Shown here: piece by piece, positions 21,427 to 33,265 of the stretch
How the letters are laid out: each line of letters begins with the position of its first letter
How positions within the stretch are numbered: the first letter of the stretch is position 1
Assembly: GCA_002049455.2 (NCBI GenBank)
Contig: KV918950.1
Coordinates: forward strand, 62,001-126,000
DNA length: 64,000 nt
Direction of reading: 5' to 3'
From: Porphyra umbilicalis
Taxonomy: Eukaryota; Rhodophyta; Bangiophyceae; Bangiales; Bangiaceae
Made by a program: the position numbers and the translations under genes
The notes under the pieces: model-generated
The model's database searches: none
Seen by the model: the letters and a program-made list of their open reading frames with translations, nothing else
What the model was told of the DNA's origin: nothing

Positions 21427-22905
21427 CGGCGTTGGCTTCCGACCGGGCCGCGGTCGTGCCAGCGCCGCCGCGACGCGCCGCGCCCACAACCGCGTCGCCC
21501 CCCGCGACGGTGTCGGCACCAGCCATCCCCCCCCCTCCCCCCCTCGAGCGCGCGCGCGCATCTGCGCCCACCGAAACACCCGCCCCAACAGCACCTCGAA
21601 CCACACCCGCAGGCGACGACCCAATGCCGGGCTCACCGGCGCTCGCGCCGGCAACAGCCGAGCGCGAGGACGTCGCCGAGTCGGGTGCCGCGTCGCAGCA
21701 GCAGCGTGCGTACGAGGCCTTGTTGTTGATAGCCCGCGAGAGGAGGGCGCACGCCCCCCACGACCGCACGCACGCCCTCAAGCGGGGCTCGTGGAGCTCA
21801 ACGTATGATACCGCCTGCTCAATGTCTTGCCGTGCCTGATAGCCCCACGTGTGGCAACTCGTGAAGTATTCCTTGATGGCAGCTCGCACGACCGAGCGGA
21901 CAAAGCGCTCGCTGTCTGGGGGGATACCCACGGCGCTGCTGCCGTAAACAGGCATCATGTTGATTGGTGGCGGGGGAGCGGCCAGCGTCCGCCCAGCCAC
22001 GTGCGGATCCTCCGGGAGGTCAACACCGCACCGGCCGTTCGTGTGCGCCCGCCCCAAACGCGATCGCTGGCAGCGGCAGTGGGATGTGGTCGCCCCCACC
22101 CCCTGGCCGCCGGACACATGCGGTGGCGACGGCCTCGGCAGATGCGCGCGCCGCCGCCCATCGGGTGCAGGTGGGTGCGGCGCAGCCGGAGGCGCCGGCC
22201 GTCCGCCGCTCGCGCCATCACGAGTCCCGCCCAAAACAGACGAAGCGCGCGTAGCCGCCGCTGGATCCAACGAACTCTGCGACAATCCACCAGAAGAATT
22301 GGTGTTCCGCCCACGACCGTCCGCGGCCCCCGCTCGACAGGAATCTGACCCCACCGCTAAAGTGTGAGGGACCGTATTCAATTCATCACCACGCGGGCGA
22401 ACGCCAGGACGGGGCGTCCCCCTTGGGGGTGGTGCTGGCGCCCTCCGCGGCGGCGGCCGAGGAGCTCGCCGACGCGAAGGGGCCTGTCGCGCGACTGCCA
22501 CAGAAGAAGACGGCGACGGCGGGGATGGATGGGGCGGCGGTCTGGGGGAGGGGGGTCCAGGGGAGGGGGGTGCACGGCGCTGCGCCGCGGATCTTGGCGG
22601 CGCGCGCCGACGTGATGGAGTAGATGATAAAGCAGCAGCCGCTGTCGCCGAAGCGAGCTCAGCCCCAAGCTCTTCCAGCATCAAACAAAAAATCCAAGAC
22701 ACAGGTAATGAATAAATGAGCAGAAGCAAGCTACTTGTTAGCCGAAAGATACACATGGAACGGGAGAAGCACGACGTGACGTTGTCACGGCCACACCAAA
22801 TCTTACAAGCAGAATAAGAAGTGCTGCAACAGCAAGACAACAGGAAGCACACGCAATCGTACCTGAATCACATGTGGCGCGAGTACGCTTGCGCGTAGAC
22901 GGCAT
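21427..22905 (-). CDS. Unrecognised two-exon gene split by the Copia insertion
   Basis: The minus frame from 22,671 to 21,427 encodes a Pro/Ser/Arg-rich disordered region followed by a folded-looking part (about 21,940-21,690) with ERFVRSVVRAAIKEYF and RQDIEQAVSYVELHEPRL and a CCCD motif. A plausible first exon starts at the ATG at 22,905 (MPSTRKRTRATCDS, basic) and ends at 22,863 before GTACGA; joining to 22,671 after a GGAAG acceptor keeps the frame and implies a 191-base GT-AG intron. The Copia target duplication sits in the last codons: across the empty site (21,427 to 15,764) the frame continues for a further 11-12 codons and stops at TAA, 15,730-15,732. The insertion therefore replaced the last residues with a Val and a TGA supplied by the LTR. 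Family and function are unknown. Confidence 0.5.
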
Positions 22906-23300
22906 CGTGATTGGCACTGGATCGAAAGAACACAAAAGGAAGAAGATCAGGAGCACTAGTCGCCGACAGAAACGGTGTTGCAGGGTGCTACAAGGGGGCT
23001 GACGACGAGAGAGTGAGACGATGATAATTGGGGTGGAATAGGAGAGGGGGGGGGCAAGGACGATGAGGGCGGACGTCGTGCATGAAGACAAAACCGGCGA
23101 CGTGACGGTAAGAGTGCAGGGGAGGGCGTCGTGTCGCTTTGTGCGACGAAGTTTGTCTGGGGGCACGCCGGTGTGTGGCTTTCTTGCGGCACAGCCGACG
23201 GCGGTTGTTCAGAAACGTTTGCTACGCCCTGGACGGAGTCACCAATTCGGGTTGGCGCGGACCAGTTCTTGTAAGCCAGCTAAGTACAACGATTATACAA
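22906..23300. other. Promoter-side region of the split gene
   Basis: Region upstream of the proposed ATG at 22,905 on the minus strand. No TATA box or recognisable frame seen. Confidence 0.3.
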
Positions 23301-23309
23301 TCCACTGGT

Positions 23310-23341
23310 GTAGCACGCCCCAGGCGTGCTGCACAACCCTA
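23310..23341. mobile_element. Isolated hAT terminus
   Basis: CACGCCCC..GGCGTGCTGCACAACCCTA matches the 3' end of the hAT element at 10,628-11,627 (TAGGGTTGTGCA when inverted). No partner end with the same 8-bp flank was found nearby, so this is a truncated relic. Confidence 0.5.
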
Positions 23342-23647
23342 ACCAGTACTAAGCGAGCGTCGGCCTCAGCCTGAGATTTCGGTGAGGTCGCTCCGCGAAT
23401 GCAACATGTTCGGCACCCAGCATCCCTCCTCTCGACCACAAGCACTGGCACCGTTTCTGAAAAAAGCACGGTTATCTGAGTGTCCTTAGCCATTGCCGCA
23501 ATGCCTTTTCAGACCGCTCGTGGGATGCGTGGCCAAGCATGCAGCATGATCACAAAACCATTTCACAGTAGTGGCCACCGTACGGCACGCTCATGTAAAG
23601 AGAGCACGAATCTACACCCTCCTCGCTACAACCAACAGCGGCAATCA

Positions 23648-26319
23648 TCACTCATCCGAGAAAGGCTCCCGATCGAACAACACAAAGTGCACTCCCTCTC
23701 GTTCCGAAGTTCCCACCACCGCGTCCATGGCGCCCGCAGGCGCATAGTAGCGGACTCCATCAGCACTCAAAAAACAGTCAATGCCAAAACGTTGGGCTGG
23801 GTAGCCGCTCCGGCCGGCCCGGTCCTGCGCGGACTTGACCGGTGCGACATACGCAAACGCCAGCGGACGACCGTCAATGTGCACCAACGCATATTGTAGC
23901 ACCGCGCCGTACGTTGAGACAGGTACTTCCACCACTCGGCCGTCTCGCCGCCGTCTCTTCTCCTTCAATTAATTCGCAGGAGGTAATTCCGGCGGCGGTG
24001 CTGGGCCGAGTCCGAGCCGAGGGACTTCGACCCAGCAAATGTCCCATTGGTCAATTTGAGACGGAAGTACTTCATCGCCAAAATAGTAGACGGCAAGTCC
24101 GTGACCCCTTCCGATGCAAGGGCCGCCCGCATCGCCGTCAATTCTGGTCCCACAAGCGGCGCCGCCAACACACGCGGCGGCAGTAGAGTCACCGTCCAGC
24201 GCCACTCTCGCCCAGACACTCCAGCAGGGAGCTCCACGCTGCCTTGGGGGGCGCCCTCGCGCCGGCGCTCCTTCCCAGTTGCTGCTGCCCATTCAGCCGG
24301 TGCATAGGTTTCTCCAAATGAGGTGATCAACTCCGCCTGGATGCGCCGCGTCACTGCTCCGGCGAGGTTGGCGCTTGGGTTCGAGTGGGAGTGGATGAGG
24401 GTCCCCAACTCCCCGACTTTGCGCTCGGCGGGAAACTGCCATGACGCCCACACCGGCCCGCTCGCCCGCATGCTGGGAACAAGGTCGAGCACAGCCGCAA
24501 TGATTGACCTGCACAGCGGCAGGCGCTCATACGTCCCACAGTACACGTTGGTGTAGTACAGGTGTACAAAGCGCTTCAGGCGCGCCTCCACCGCCGTCAG
24601 CTCCGGCGCGGACAGGCGTCGAGGGCGGAAGAGGACGCGGCAGGCCTTGCACAGGGCCATTAGCATTTGGAAGTACACGTCCGGAATTCGCCCCACTAAT
24701 TGGACTTGTGCGCTGGACACCAACCAGTACATCCAGTCCACGGCCTTAAACGATCGGAATTGGAGGTCGATGTTTCGCAACGACCGCGCCTGCGCCATGG
24801 GCACCGTTCGCCTTGCCGCAACCATCTCGCGGCCAATCACCGCTACAGTTGCGGGAGACAGGACGTAATCTTCATTGGCCACGCCCTCCACTGGCACTTT
24901 GCCAGCAAATAGCTTCCATAGCAGCGGGGCCACGTTTTGCATCAAGAGATGCATAGCGTCATAGGGAGCGGCTGCAGGTCCGATACGCCACAGGTGCGAC
25001 AAATGGGGATAGGCCTGCCGCATAGCGTTAGAAGGTGCAAAGAGCAGTGAATGACCTTTGACTCCCGACTTCTTCGATAGGGCTTTTTGGAAGGCCAAGG
25101 ATCGTCCGATTGACCTGGCCTCCTCAACCTCATCCGCGTCCCGTTGCATCCTCTCGGCGGACCGTCGCGGCACGGTACAGCCCTCGATGGAGAAAAGGAT
25201 CTCGCCACTAGTCGGGTCCCTTGGAGGGAAGTAGTGGTGATTGCTGGCCGCGTGATACACCCCGTGAAATTCACGACTCCGGCTCGGGGAATACCCATTA
25301 TACCCCGTGATATTCAAGAGAATATCGAACGCCGACATGTCAGCCGTGAATTGAGCCACATGTGCTCGCACAGTGCGGAGTTGGGAGGATCCAGCAATGC
25401 GAATGTCCGGAATTCCGCGCGCAAGCTGGTTCAGCTCCGCCACGAGAGGGTGCAGGAACGAGTCCAAGTCGACAGGCTGTCGCGGGCCCGCAGTAATCGC
25501 AACGACAATCTGGCAGATATTGCGTGTCCGTACACCCGGCGATAGGTTAAGTACGGTCACGATTATCGGCCAGCCCTGAAATCCTCTTTGGCGCCATGCC
25601 TCAAAGCCGTCCGTAGACACGCTCAGGGCAATGTCGGTATCTTCATCGAAGAGTCCCGCGCGCAGCGCCTCAAGAAAAGTCAGGCCATCATGCCAGTCGT
25701 GCAGCCCCTCCCTTTGCTTCCCATCAGAGTTCCTGCTGGCTGCGCTGCGCGCTTCCTTCATGCCGGCCATCATGTCAGGACCCAAAATTGGGTCGCTCAG
25801 CATATTGATGAGCCAGGCAGTCAGGGGCCAGTAGGTCATCTGCCGGGCCGGCTTGCCCGATGCCGTGTATCGCGCGGTGCCGCAGGCGTCGCACGAAGTC
25901 AGGCGTGACCGTTTGTGCGTGAAGGCGACGCAGCCGTTCAGGCAGCAGTCCACCTGGCGCTTCTCGACGTTTACGCTCGCCTCGATGAACTTTCGCATGA
26001 GGTACGGAGTTCGGTACTTAGCGTCGCATGAGCTCAGCTTAAGCAGATCCGCGAACGCCGCCTCAGACAGCCCATGGTTGACGGCGTAAGTAAAGAGTGC
26101 CAAATCTTTGGCACACTCTCCAAATTGATCCATCGGCAGCTGCACCTCGTTAAAGCTTACAGCATCCTGCATGACAGGTTCCGGTGGCCCAATCGGAAGG
26201 GCGGAGTCAGCAGCGGGGTCCTCCACAACGAAAGCGGCGGGAGGCACGTCGGTGGAGTCCTCAGAATCCACGTCTGTGCTCGCCACGCTGCTCTCGTCGC
26301 CTTCACCAGCCCGACCCAC
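23648..26319 (-). CDS. CACTA (En/Spm) transposase, tnp2 family
   Basis: The main frame (26,319-23,965, 784 codons) has the tnp2 layout: an acidic N-terminus; zinc-binding CCLNGCVAFTHK...CDACGTARY near residues 155-180; the RNase H-fold core with SVSTDGFEAWRQRGFQGWPI (first Asp) near 295-315; a long NLSPGVRTRN and GPRQPVDLDSFLHPLV block; and YDAMHLLMQNVAPLLWKLF near 505-525 (second Asp). No ATG opens it; a GCTTGCAG just upstream looks like a splice acceptor, so the N-terminus lies in an earlier exon. The usual C-terminal domain (VSTYGAVLQYALVHIDG, then a hydrophobic core ending FVLFDREPF) is in another frame at 23,968-23,648, so there is a frameshift or unseen intron near 23,970. Terminal CACTA repeats were not found. 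Confidence 0.8.
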
Positions 26320-26379
26320 ATGTTGCTTGGCACGGAGGGGGCTATCCTCGCTGCAAGCAGCGGCCCCCCTTCAGCCGTG

Positions 26380-27514
26380 TGGTCAGGTCCTGGTGGAAAG
26401 TCCTCGCCCGCGGCCCCTCCCCCCCCCCCCCCTCAGAGCCCCCGGCCAGTCCGACCGGAGGCTCGTCCCCATCTGACGCTGTGCTGCTACCAGCGGGGCC
26501 CATAAGACCTCCGCTGGCGACACGTCCTTCTGACAGCCGTTGTCGCTTAATCCGCTGGTGGCGGAACCAGCTTGGTGGGGGTGCGCGGGTGGACGTGGGG
26601 GCAGGGTCAAAAGGGTTCGGGGTGGGTCGGGGGTGGGGGGCCGGGTGTGGGGTAGTGGCGTTGTTGGAAGTGCGGCCGAGGTTGGGCTGGAGGTGGGATT
26701 GTGAAAGCCTGCTTCAACGTTCATGCCTTAGGGAGCCAGTGCACGGTTCTGCAGTCAGCCTGCCTTCTGAGCTGTCAACGCTTCCACGCTCACAACTGCC
26801 TGCAGTGCTATCAGTAGCATGGGCCTGCCCCTCAAGTGTACAAACACGCACTCAGAAGTGCGTAGATGTCGGTCACTGCCCTCTATTGCCCCGTTCTGGC
26901 ACAGCCTTGGCCTTTTTGGGACAGCACAGCCCTGAGACTGGGCGTGCCAGCTCCTCTGAAGCCGCCCTGGTCAGCGTAAGGTGGGATGCACACAGTAGAG
27001 AGGGACACGTAAACAGCTCTTGGGCCACTCGTTTGCGCAATCGGCAGCCCGCCCTGGCGGCACGTGACCGTTCGACCGGCATGACTCAGCCTCGAAGACC
27101 TTGCACAACCTGACAAGGTGCGACCGCAACACACGTCACGCACTCGTGCGGATTCAATCCATATTGGTACCGAAAGGTCTCCACGTGTCCCGCTAGATTG
27201 CGTTGATTTAAGCGCTTTGGGCTCCGTTCGCACGCTTTCCGTGACATGTTCGGCACGTATTCGACGGACGCCTCTTCATTTCGATACTTGCGACGACGCT
27301 GATACGTGTCCTTCGTTGGCAACCACCCACTGCGGCCAACAACGCCGAGGCCAACGGCGCGCAGATCTTCGAAAGGTAGCCCACTCTATTTCACCCATTA
27401 CATTGCCCGTTGGCAACGCGTTGGCTGGTTGGCAACTGACCACTCGCAGGGCCACACGTAGCGGTTTCATTTCACCGCTTCAGACCGTTGGCCCGACATT
27501 GGTGGGAATGCTCT
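26380..27514. other. Upstream of CACTA transposase; one weak frame
   Basis: 26,380-26,720 is Pro/Gly-rich low complexity with a C10-15 run near 26,420. Minus frame 27,322-27,086 (RRRKYRNEEASVEYVPNMS...) has plausible composition but no recognised family. 27,330-27,514 shares cgttggc/gccaacg motifs with 12,315-12,600 and forms the interior of the Harbinger-type terminus at 27,515. Confidence 0.35.
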
Positions 27515-27518
27515 TACA
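27490..27518 (-). mobile_element. PIF/Harbinger-type terminus
   Basis: On the minus strand TAA is followed by GAGCATTCCCACCAATGTCG, identical over 20 bases to the terminus at 12,315. It cuts into the Harbinger transposase fragment to its right (higher coordinates). The partner end was not found to the left. Confidence 0.55.
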
Positions 27519-28068
27519 CCACCCACACGCCCCCGGTTGGATCTGGCTTTTGAGGATCGCATCCCGCGCTACGCTGAAGGAGGCAATTGCCCATCCCAAA
27601 ATCAAAAGAAAGCGAGGGGGTTGTGTTAACAGCGTCAACAACCTCTCAGAGCGCCCGGTACATGGTCGAAGGATAAATCCGAAAGGCGGCGCAAACGTCC
27701 AAGTAGCTCCCTCCTCCCAGGTACCGCAAGGAAATAGCCGTGCGGCACGCAAGGGACAGTCCACGGCGAGGCAGCCTCGGTCGCAAGCTGTCCACCAGGT
27801 CCACGGATGCATCAACAGGCATCCGCAAGACTCGACAAAAGTGCTCACGATAGCGAGTCTGGATGTCGTCCGCGGTCAGGGGGATGGTGGAAAAGTGCGG
27901 TGGTGCCGCGTCGGTGGTGGTATAGTGGAATCTTGATGGCAGGGGAGAGTAGGGGACCGGACGGGAAATTTTACCCCGTTGGTAATGCATCGCGGCGGCG
28001 GCGTTGGTAGCAAACGCCGCCGTCACTGTTTGCCACGCGGGTGGCAACATGGTGCGGCGCAAATGCAT
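27519..28068 (-). pseudogene. PIF/Harbinger transposase fragment
   Basis: Minus frame with the N-terminal and helix-turn-helix part of a Harbinger transposase: HFCRVLRMPVDASVDLVDSL, then LACRTAISLRYLGGGSYLDV and CAAFRIYPSTMYRAL. An in-frame TGA at 27,646-27,648 interrupts it just where the family usually has a tryptophan. The same frame continues plausibly as EVVDAVNTTPSLSF before it is cut at about 27,518 by the terminus of a Harbinger-type element. The DDE catalytic domain is missing. The adjacent terminus is a different or related element landing in the gene, not its own boundary. Confidence 0.65.
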
Positions 28069-29018
28069 GAACGGCCTGAAGGATGTGGAAGGGACTCGGG
28101 TATGTGGCCACGTCTCTCAGCCAGTGCCCATGTGCTCTCGGCGACGAGGGCACACCATAACATACTTGGTGTGCCAAATTGAAAAAGTACTTTCCGCAGC
28201 TGCACGCTGCGCTTAGTTTTTTCGCAGATTGGTGCATTCATGGACGCAGCTGCACAGCTGCTGCGAACGGGCCTGAGTGTCGTCGCTGCATGCACCGCGG
28301 CCGGGCTGGGGCACCCATCCGGTGGCCGCGAGCCCAATCCCCGGGGGGTTGCATTCCGGGCTTGCCTGCGCGCGCGCGCGCGCAGTCGTGACCGCGCACG
28401 GGCGCAACAACGGTTTCGGGGTGGCGCCGCTCGTTTTGTTTTGGTGATGGAAGCAGCTAGCCTGGTGGGCGCGCTGGAGGTGGAAGGCCGTTGCGCTGCG
28501 CGGGCAGAGATTCCTTCGGGGGGTGTACCGAACGGGGATGGAGACGGTGCCGTCCCGCTGGCCTGTGAGGGCGTGCGGTGAGGGGTGGGGGGGATCTAGC
28601 AGCGGCGGTGTGGAGAGACGCATCATTGTTGAATAGCAGTGGGTGGACGCTGGCGACAGTGCACGGCTTGCATGTACCTGTGGGGCCATGAGCGCAGCCG
28701 GCGTCAGCGTCGAGTTGCGGTGACAGGGGTACGTGGATCTGTGGGGGCTTCGACAGCAGGCGGCTCCTTCACGGACCGGTTCGTGCGGAAGTGCGTGTCC
28801 GGTAGTCCCAGAATGATGTAGTGCATGCTGGGGAGGGGCTTTGATGTCTTTCTTCTCTGTTGATGCCTATTGTACTACTGCCCCCATCACCGTGGCTTCC
28901 ACTTTTGATTCCACACCGGCACCCGTCAATTTTCCGATGGTGCATATTGGTGCAAGGGGATTCTGTGCGCCACCATCGCACTGTTGACGGAGGACTGACT
29001 GGCATCGCCCTGGCTGCT
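28069..29018. other. No gene recognised
   Basis: Contains a GC dinucleotide run near 28,371-28,386 (potential Z-DNA). A Gly/Ala/Arg-rich plus frame at 28,240-28,581 is compositional. Confidence 0.35.
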
Positions 29019-29806
29019 GGACTGCTGCCCCTATGCTGCTGCTCTTCTGTGGGTGACAACAGAGGGAGATAGGGATGTAGCTGTCGTGGGTACGGCTGGC
29101 CAATGTTTTTTGCCGAGATAAAAATCCAGTTCTCTGTTGTTTTTGGACATAAACACGGAGCCACAGTAGCCACATAGGAGAGCTGCGTCACTCGCTGTAC
29201 AGTGTAAGAGAGTGCACCAAGCAGCTTGAGAGAAGCGCGTGGACGATGGCACCGATTGCGCTTTACTGGGAAATAATGGAGACATGGGGTACAAGCACAA
29301 AGAACAGGATGCGAAACAGCAATACATAGAACAATTGAGCATATAGGATAAAAAAGAGTACAACCGTGCGCAACACAATCAAGCGCCCCACCATCAAACT
29401 GCATTGAAAAGCGGACTGCTGCCCCTATGCTGCTGCTCTTCTGTGGGTGACAACAGAGGGAGATAGGGATGTAGCTGTCGTGGGTACGGCTGGCCAATGT
29501 TTTTTGCCGAGATAAAAATCCAGTTCTCTGTTGTTTTTCGACATAAACACGGAGCCACAGTAGCCACATAGGAGAGCTGCGTCACTCGATGTACAGTGTA
29601 AGAGAGTGCACCAAGCAGCTTGAGAGAAGCGCGTGGACGATGGCACCGATTGCGCTTTACTGGGAAATAATGGAGACATGGGGTACAAGCACAAAGAACA
29701 GGATGCGAAACAGCAATACATAGAACAATTGAGCATATAGGATAAAAAAGAGTACAACCGTGCGCAACACAATCAAGCGCCCGACCATCAAACTGCATTG
29801 AAAAGC
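29019..29806. repeat. 394-bp tandem duplication
   Basis: Units 29,019-29,412 and 29,413-29,806 begin ggactgctgcccctatgctg and end catcaaactgcattgaaaagc. They differ at only a few positions (for example tttttGgac/tttttCgac and actcGctg/actcGatg). The right end overlaps the 3' end of the Ulp1-like remnant. Near identity implies a recent duplication. Confidence 0.9.
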
Positions 29807-30795
29807 ACCTCGGCTGCCATACGGCGCCAATAGTAGTTGATATTGATGGCAACGTCGGTGATAGGGTGGCCGCGCGCCATGGTGTCGATTGTCTTGCGCA
29901 CGAACACGCCGCAGTTTTTACTTTTGCTCTGCTGTGGACCAGTTCGACGCATTGGGCAAGCCATCCACCTGCGCTCCGGCTCTCCCCGAGCTGCAGCCTC
30001 GTCCTTGGCCCAGCGGCAGAGGTTGGCCGTGCCGGACGAGTTCTCTCCGCCGAGGTAGTCGTAGAGGAGCACGTTTCAGGCGGCCGGCTTGATCACAGCC
30101 AACACCCAACGGTCCCCGCCGACGTGACACGGGATGTAAATGTCGGCGGCCATAATTGTCGGAAGATGCCGCGACCAGCGGGCGACGTTGGCATGGTTGT
30201 GCACTCCGTTTCGAAGCATCGCATCATAGAAATATGACTTGAAGAAGACGAGCGTCGGTACGCTCGGGGACCGCGTGGCCTGCGCGCGGTGCCGCACCTC
30301 TTATAGGTAGATATACCAGTTGATCATTCCGCCCGATAATTTTTGCAAAGGCATGTAGCGGAGAAGATCCGAGTAGGATAGCGGCTCGTTGTTGGTTTGC
30401 ACGGTGATGGGGTCGACGGGCGGCGGCACCTCCCGCGCGCGCTCAAGGGCCGCTGCGGTGGCCATCATGGCTGCCGACGTCAGCGGTGACACTGGGTCGT
30501 TGGGGTCGACCACAGACCGACGCGGCTCTGCGTCTGTCGACTCGATGCTGTCGGTCGCCGCCACCATGGGCAGTGGCACCATCCAGTCGTCGTCCGTACA
30601 CGACACGCCGTCCACGCGCCGCGCAGCTTCCGACCCTGAGTGTGGTATTCTCCTTGACGAGGCAGTCGTTTGCGTAGCGCCTTCCCGCGGAGACACTGGC
30701 GCTGTGGCAGCGAACCCACTTGTCACTGCCCCCGTATTCTTGGAGCCGTTTCGGGGGATGCACTTGTCGCAGGCGCTCCGCTCCTTGTTTGAGCA
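29788..30795 (-). pseudogene. Ulp1-type (C48) cysteine protease remnant
   Basis: One minus frame, 30,795-29,788, broken by TAA at 30,301-30,303 and TGA at 30,076-30,078. It starts with RSACDKCIPRNGS, then a Ser/Thr/Pro-rich linker, then LSYSDLLRYMPLQKLSGGMI-NWYIYL (typical Ulp1 entry). After the first stop comes FFKSYFYDAMLRNG and DRWVLAVIK, after the second LLYDYLGG, and finally QSKSKNCGVFVRKTIDTMA. The catalytic Asp (YDYL), Gln and Cys (NCG) are present. The His expected before the Trp (usually HWVL) is Arg. Ulp1 proteases cleave SUMO-like conjugates and are frequent passengers of DNA transposons. Two stops and the lost His mark a dead copy. Confidence 0.7.
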
Positions 30796-31329
30796 CTAAT
30801 CGCCTTGACGCCGCTTCTCTTCAAGGCGGCCGCCGACGTGACGCGACCCCGAAACGGCCGCCTCAGCTTGGCGCCGCAAAGCAGACGTGCGGGGAGGACA
30901 GCATCCGCAACAGCACGATCAGCAGCAGGAAAATCAACAACCGCATGAACGGTCCCACTGGTAGCATCTCTGCCTTCACGCTCGTTGCCTTGGTTGAGTG
31001 GCACTTGGTCGGGGGGTGCATCGTCCTCATCGGTCCCCATCAGCGTCGCACCGTCGCTGGTGTCACTCTGTCACCCAAAGAGCGAGTGCTCATCACTAGA
31101 CGAGTCGTCTGTGGTGTGCTCCTCGGATTCATCGCCGGCGGCAGCCCGTGTTTCCGCTTCAGCGCCGGCTGCCTCCCCAGGAGGAGCATCTCGAAAGGAG
31201 TTGGCCACACCACAATGTAGAAGCAGTGATAGACGAAGCTGGACGCCCACGTCTTGGCCTGCACCATCTGCGCAGATGTGCGCCGACCAGCTGATGCCGC
31301 TAGAGGTGGTGAGGCTGGTGGTAAAGACG

Positions 31330-32562
31330 TCAAGGAACTTCTGCTGCTGGATAAAGGAGCAGGTGACGGGCTGCCGGAAGAGGAGCGGGGCCGAGAAGGT
31401 GTACTTGCTGCGTGTGCCGACGAATCATTAGATGCTCGGGATCTTGAAGAAGACGGGGCCAAACGGCTGCCGCGCGTAGACGACGGCGGGAGTGATGCCG
31501 CTGGCTCGGAAGCCGGCACAAGACGAAGAAGAGCGGGCGGCGGCAAAGGGGGGCGGCTTGCGCGGATGGCGACAAGAAGAACGACCAGGCCGTGGCCTCG
31601 GCCGCCGCCAGGTCCGTCGAGTCCAAAACGCGCGCCCTTACACGGTTGAAGAAGACACGCCGCACGGCAGCGGAGCTGATGGTGCACGAGAATGCGATGG
31701 GCATGTCGGCGCGCGAGACGTCCACCATCTGCCACAGCATGGGCGCAATCTTGTCCTGCGGCACACTGAGCATCTGCCCGTGGACCGAAACGACCTCAAA
31801 CGCGGCGGCCGTCGACTCGTTGCGTTACTCGATGAGATCAAGCCTCGGCTGGTCTGCAACGTCCCATTGTTCCTCTCTTGCCACTTCACCGTCGTCATTC
31901 GCAGCGCCGTCAGCTGCAGCCTCGGCGCGGGCATTCCCTTCTCCGCATCTTGTGCATAAAAAGGCCCCGGCGGAGATAACGAGGGTGTCTGAAAACTCAC
32001 CCGATGCGTCAGAAAGCAGTTGCCGAGCGCCACCCGGCTCGGAGCCCTTACACACACCCGTGTTGCGCATGATGCTCGTGAGACACTCGGTCGCGGCCGC
32101 CATAATCGACCGCCCGATCACGCTGAACTCCACCACAGATTCCAGAAACATGCGCGTGTAGATGACCTGCGGCGACTCCGCGAGAAGCGCGTGGACCGAC
32201 CCGTTGAACTCCACCACGTGCCCGGCGGTGCAAGTCCAGGTGCACACAAAGATGGTCGCCTCTACACGCATGCTAAACAGCACGGCTCGCCGCATGGTGC
32301 AAGGCTTGCCGCCGCAAACTTCGTCGCACTCAATGCACTGCTCCTCGATGAACAGCTCGGGGAACATGCACAGGTGCCCTTGGGCGCGCAACTTGTCGCA
32401 CGTCTCGTGGTACGCGACACAGTAGTCGACCTCGTGCGCGCACGGGAACATACAGGGACCTGACCGCCGCCTTGGTTGCGTCAAGCAGGGGGAAGCGCGT
32501 GATCCCCTCTGCATGGCCGCCCCTGTCAGCCGGAGCGCCGACAACTGCACCATCCATCTCAT
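31330..32562 (-). pseudogene. Cysteine-rich transposon protein, possibly KDZ-associated
   Basis: The minus frame 32,562-31,825 carries a dense cysteine array from about residue 37 (CMFPCAHEVDYCVAYHETC, then CIECDEVCGGKPC), a TIFVCTWTCTAGHVVEFNG motif, and a helical ALLAESPQVIYTRMFLESVV segment. After an in-frame TAA (31,825-31,827) the same frame continues with SVPQDKIAPMLWQMVDVSRA and VRRVFFNRVRARVL to about 31,560 before losing coding character. Upstream, frame 32,782-32,460 (HQLACCLLPSCLSQPRGC...) looks like an earlier segment in another frame, itself preceded by an in-frame TAG at 32,792. The cysteine clusters recall the CxC modules associated with KDZ transposases, but the match is by eye. 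Its neighbour is the Ulp1-like remnant. Confidence 0.4.
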
Positions 32563-33265
32563 AGTCGCTGTCGCCGTCGCTATTTCTGCCGCTCATATGC
32601 AACGTGTCCATCATTATCGCTGCGGCGGCGAATGAATCGGCCGCGCCGATCTTGCAGGTCGTGTTGACCCGCTTGGCGTGGATGCACCCACGCGGCTGGG
32701 ACAAACACGAGGGGAGCAAGCAGCACGCGAGCTGGTGGGGGTTCTTGTGCGGCTTGATAATGACGGGGGCCCATACCTCCATGTCGGCGTACTACACAGC
32801 GTACAAGGGGGTGTTCTTGGTCCGGCCGCGGACGCCCGCGTCCTCAATTGTCATTCCCGTCAAGGGCTCAGGCGTGGTCGTGTCTTCAATCTCCATGCCT
32901 CGGTGCAGCACCAGCTACAGATTCACCAAGACGGCGGGCGGGCCAAGCTCGGCGGCAACGACGCCGTAGGCGAGCCGCAACGCCTCGACGTGACGGCAGG
33001 TCGACCCGATCCCGGTGATGACGCCGAGCTCGGGGTGCATCACTTCGCTTTCGGAGTAGGTCGCGCGCCCCCGGCTAAGTAAGTTACCGCACGATCAGAA
33101 GAAGAGCACCAAGCCACCAAGCAGCAGCGGCCATACTGCGTTTGGGTCGTTGCAATCAAAGAAGACGAATGCCAGGCCGTTGGCCACGGCGCTGCCGTCC
33201 AGGCTGCCGGGAGGAGCCGGCAGGACGATGAGGGTGAAGTGGGAGTAGAACACCCGCTGAAGCTC

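Larger units (their letters stand above)
15765..21431 (+). mobile_element. Complete Ty1/copia retrotransposon
   Basis: LTRs at 15,770-16,190 and 21,006-21,426 flank a single gag-pol frame. The element is bracketed by the 5-bp target duplication CGGCG (15,765-15,769 and 21,427-21,431). The LTRs appear to differ at one position only (near the 3' end, ctcccGcttcaca versus ctcccTcttcaca), so the insertion is very recent. A primer binding site follows the 5' LTR directly and a short purine stretch (ttgggagag) precedes the 3' LTR. The protein order gag-protease-integrase-reverse transcriptase-RNase H defines it as Pseudoviridae/copia type. No break was seen, so the copy may be competent for transposition. 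It sits inside a minus-strand gene (see 21,427-22,905). Confidence 0.95.

Noticed and set aside
29019-29772. Cysteine-rich minus frames (CMLNCSMYCCFASCSLCLYP-like) occurring twice
   Set aside because: They are the same shadow frame in both tandem units; there is no start context and no family resemblance.
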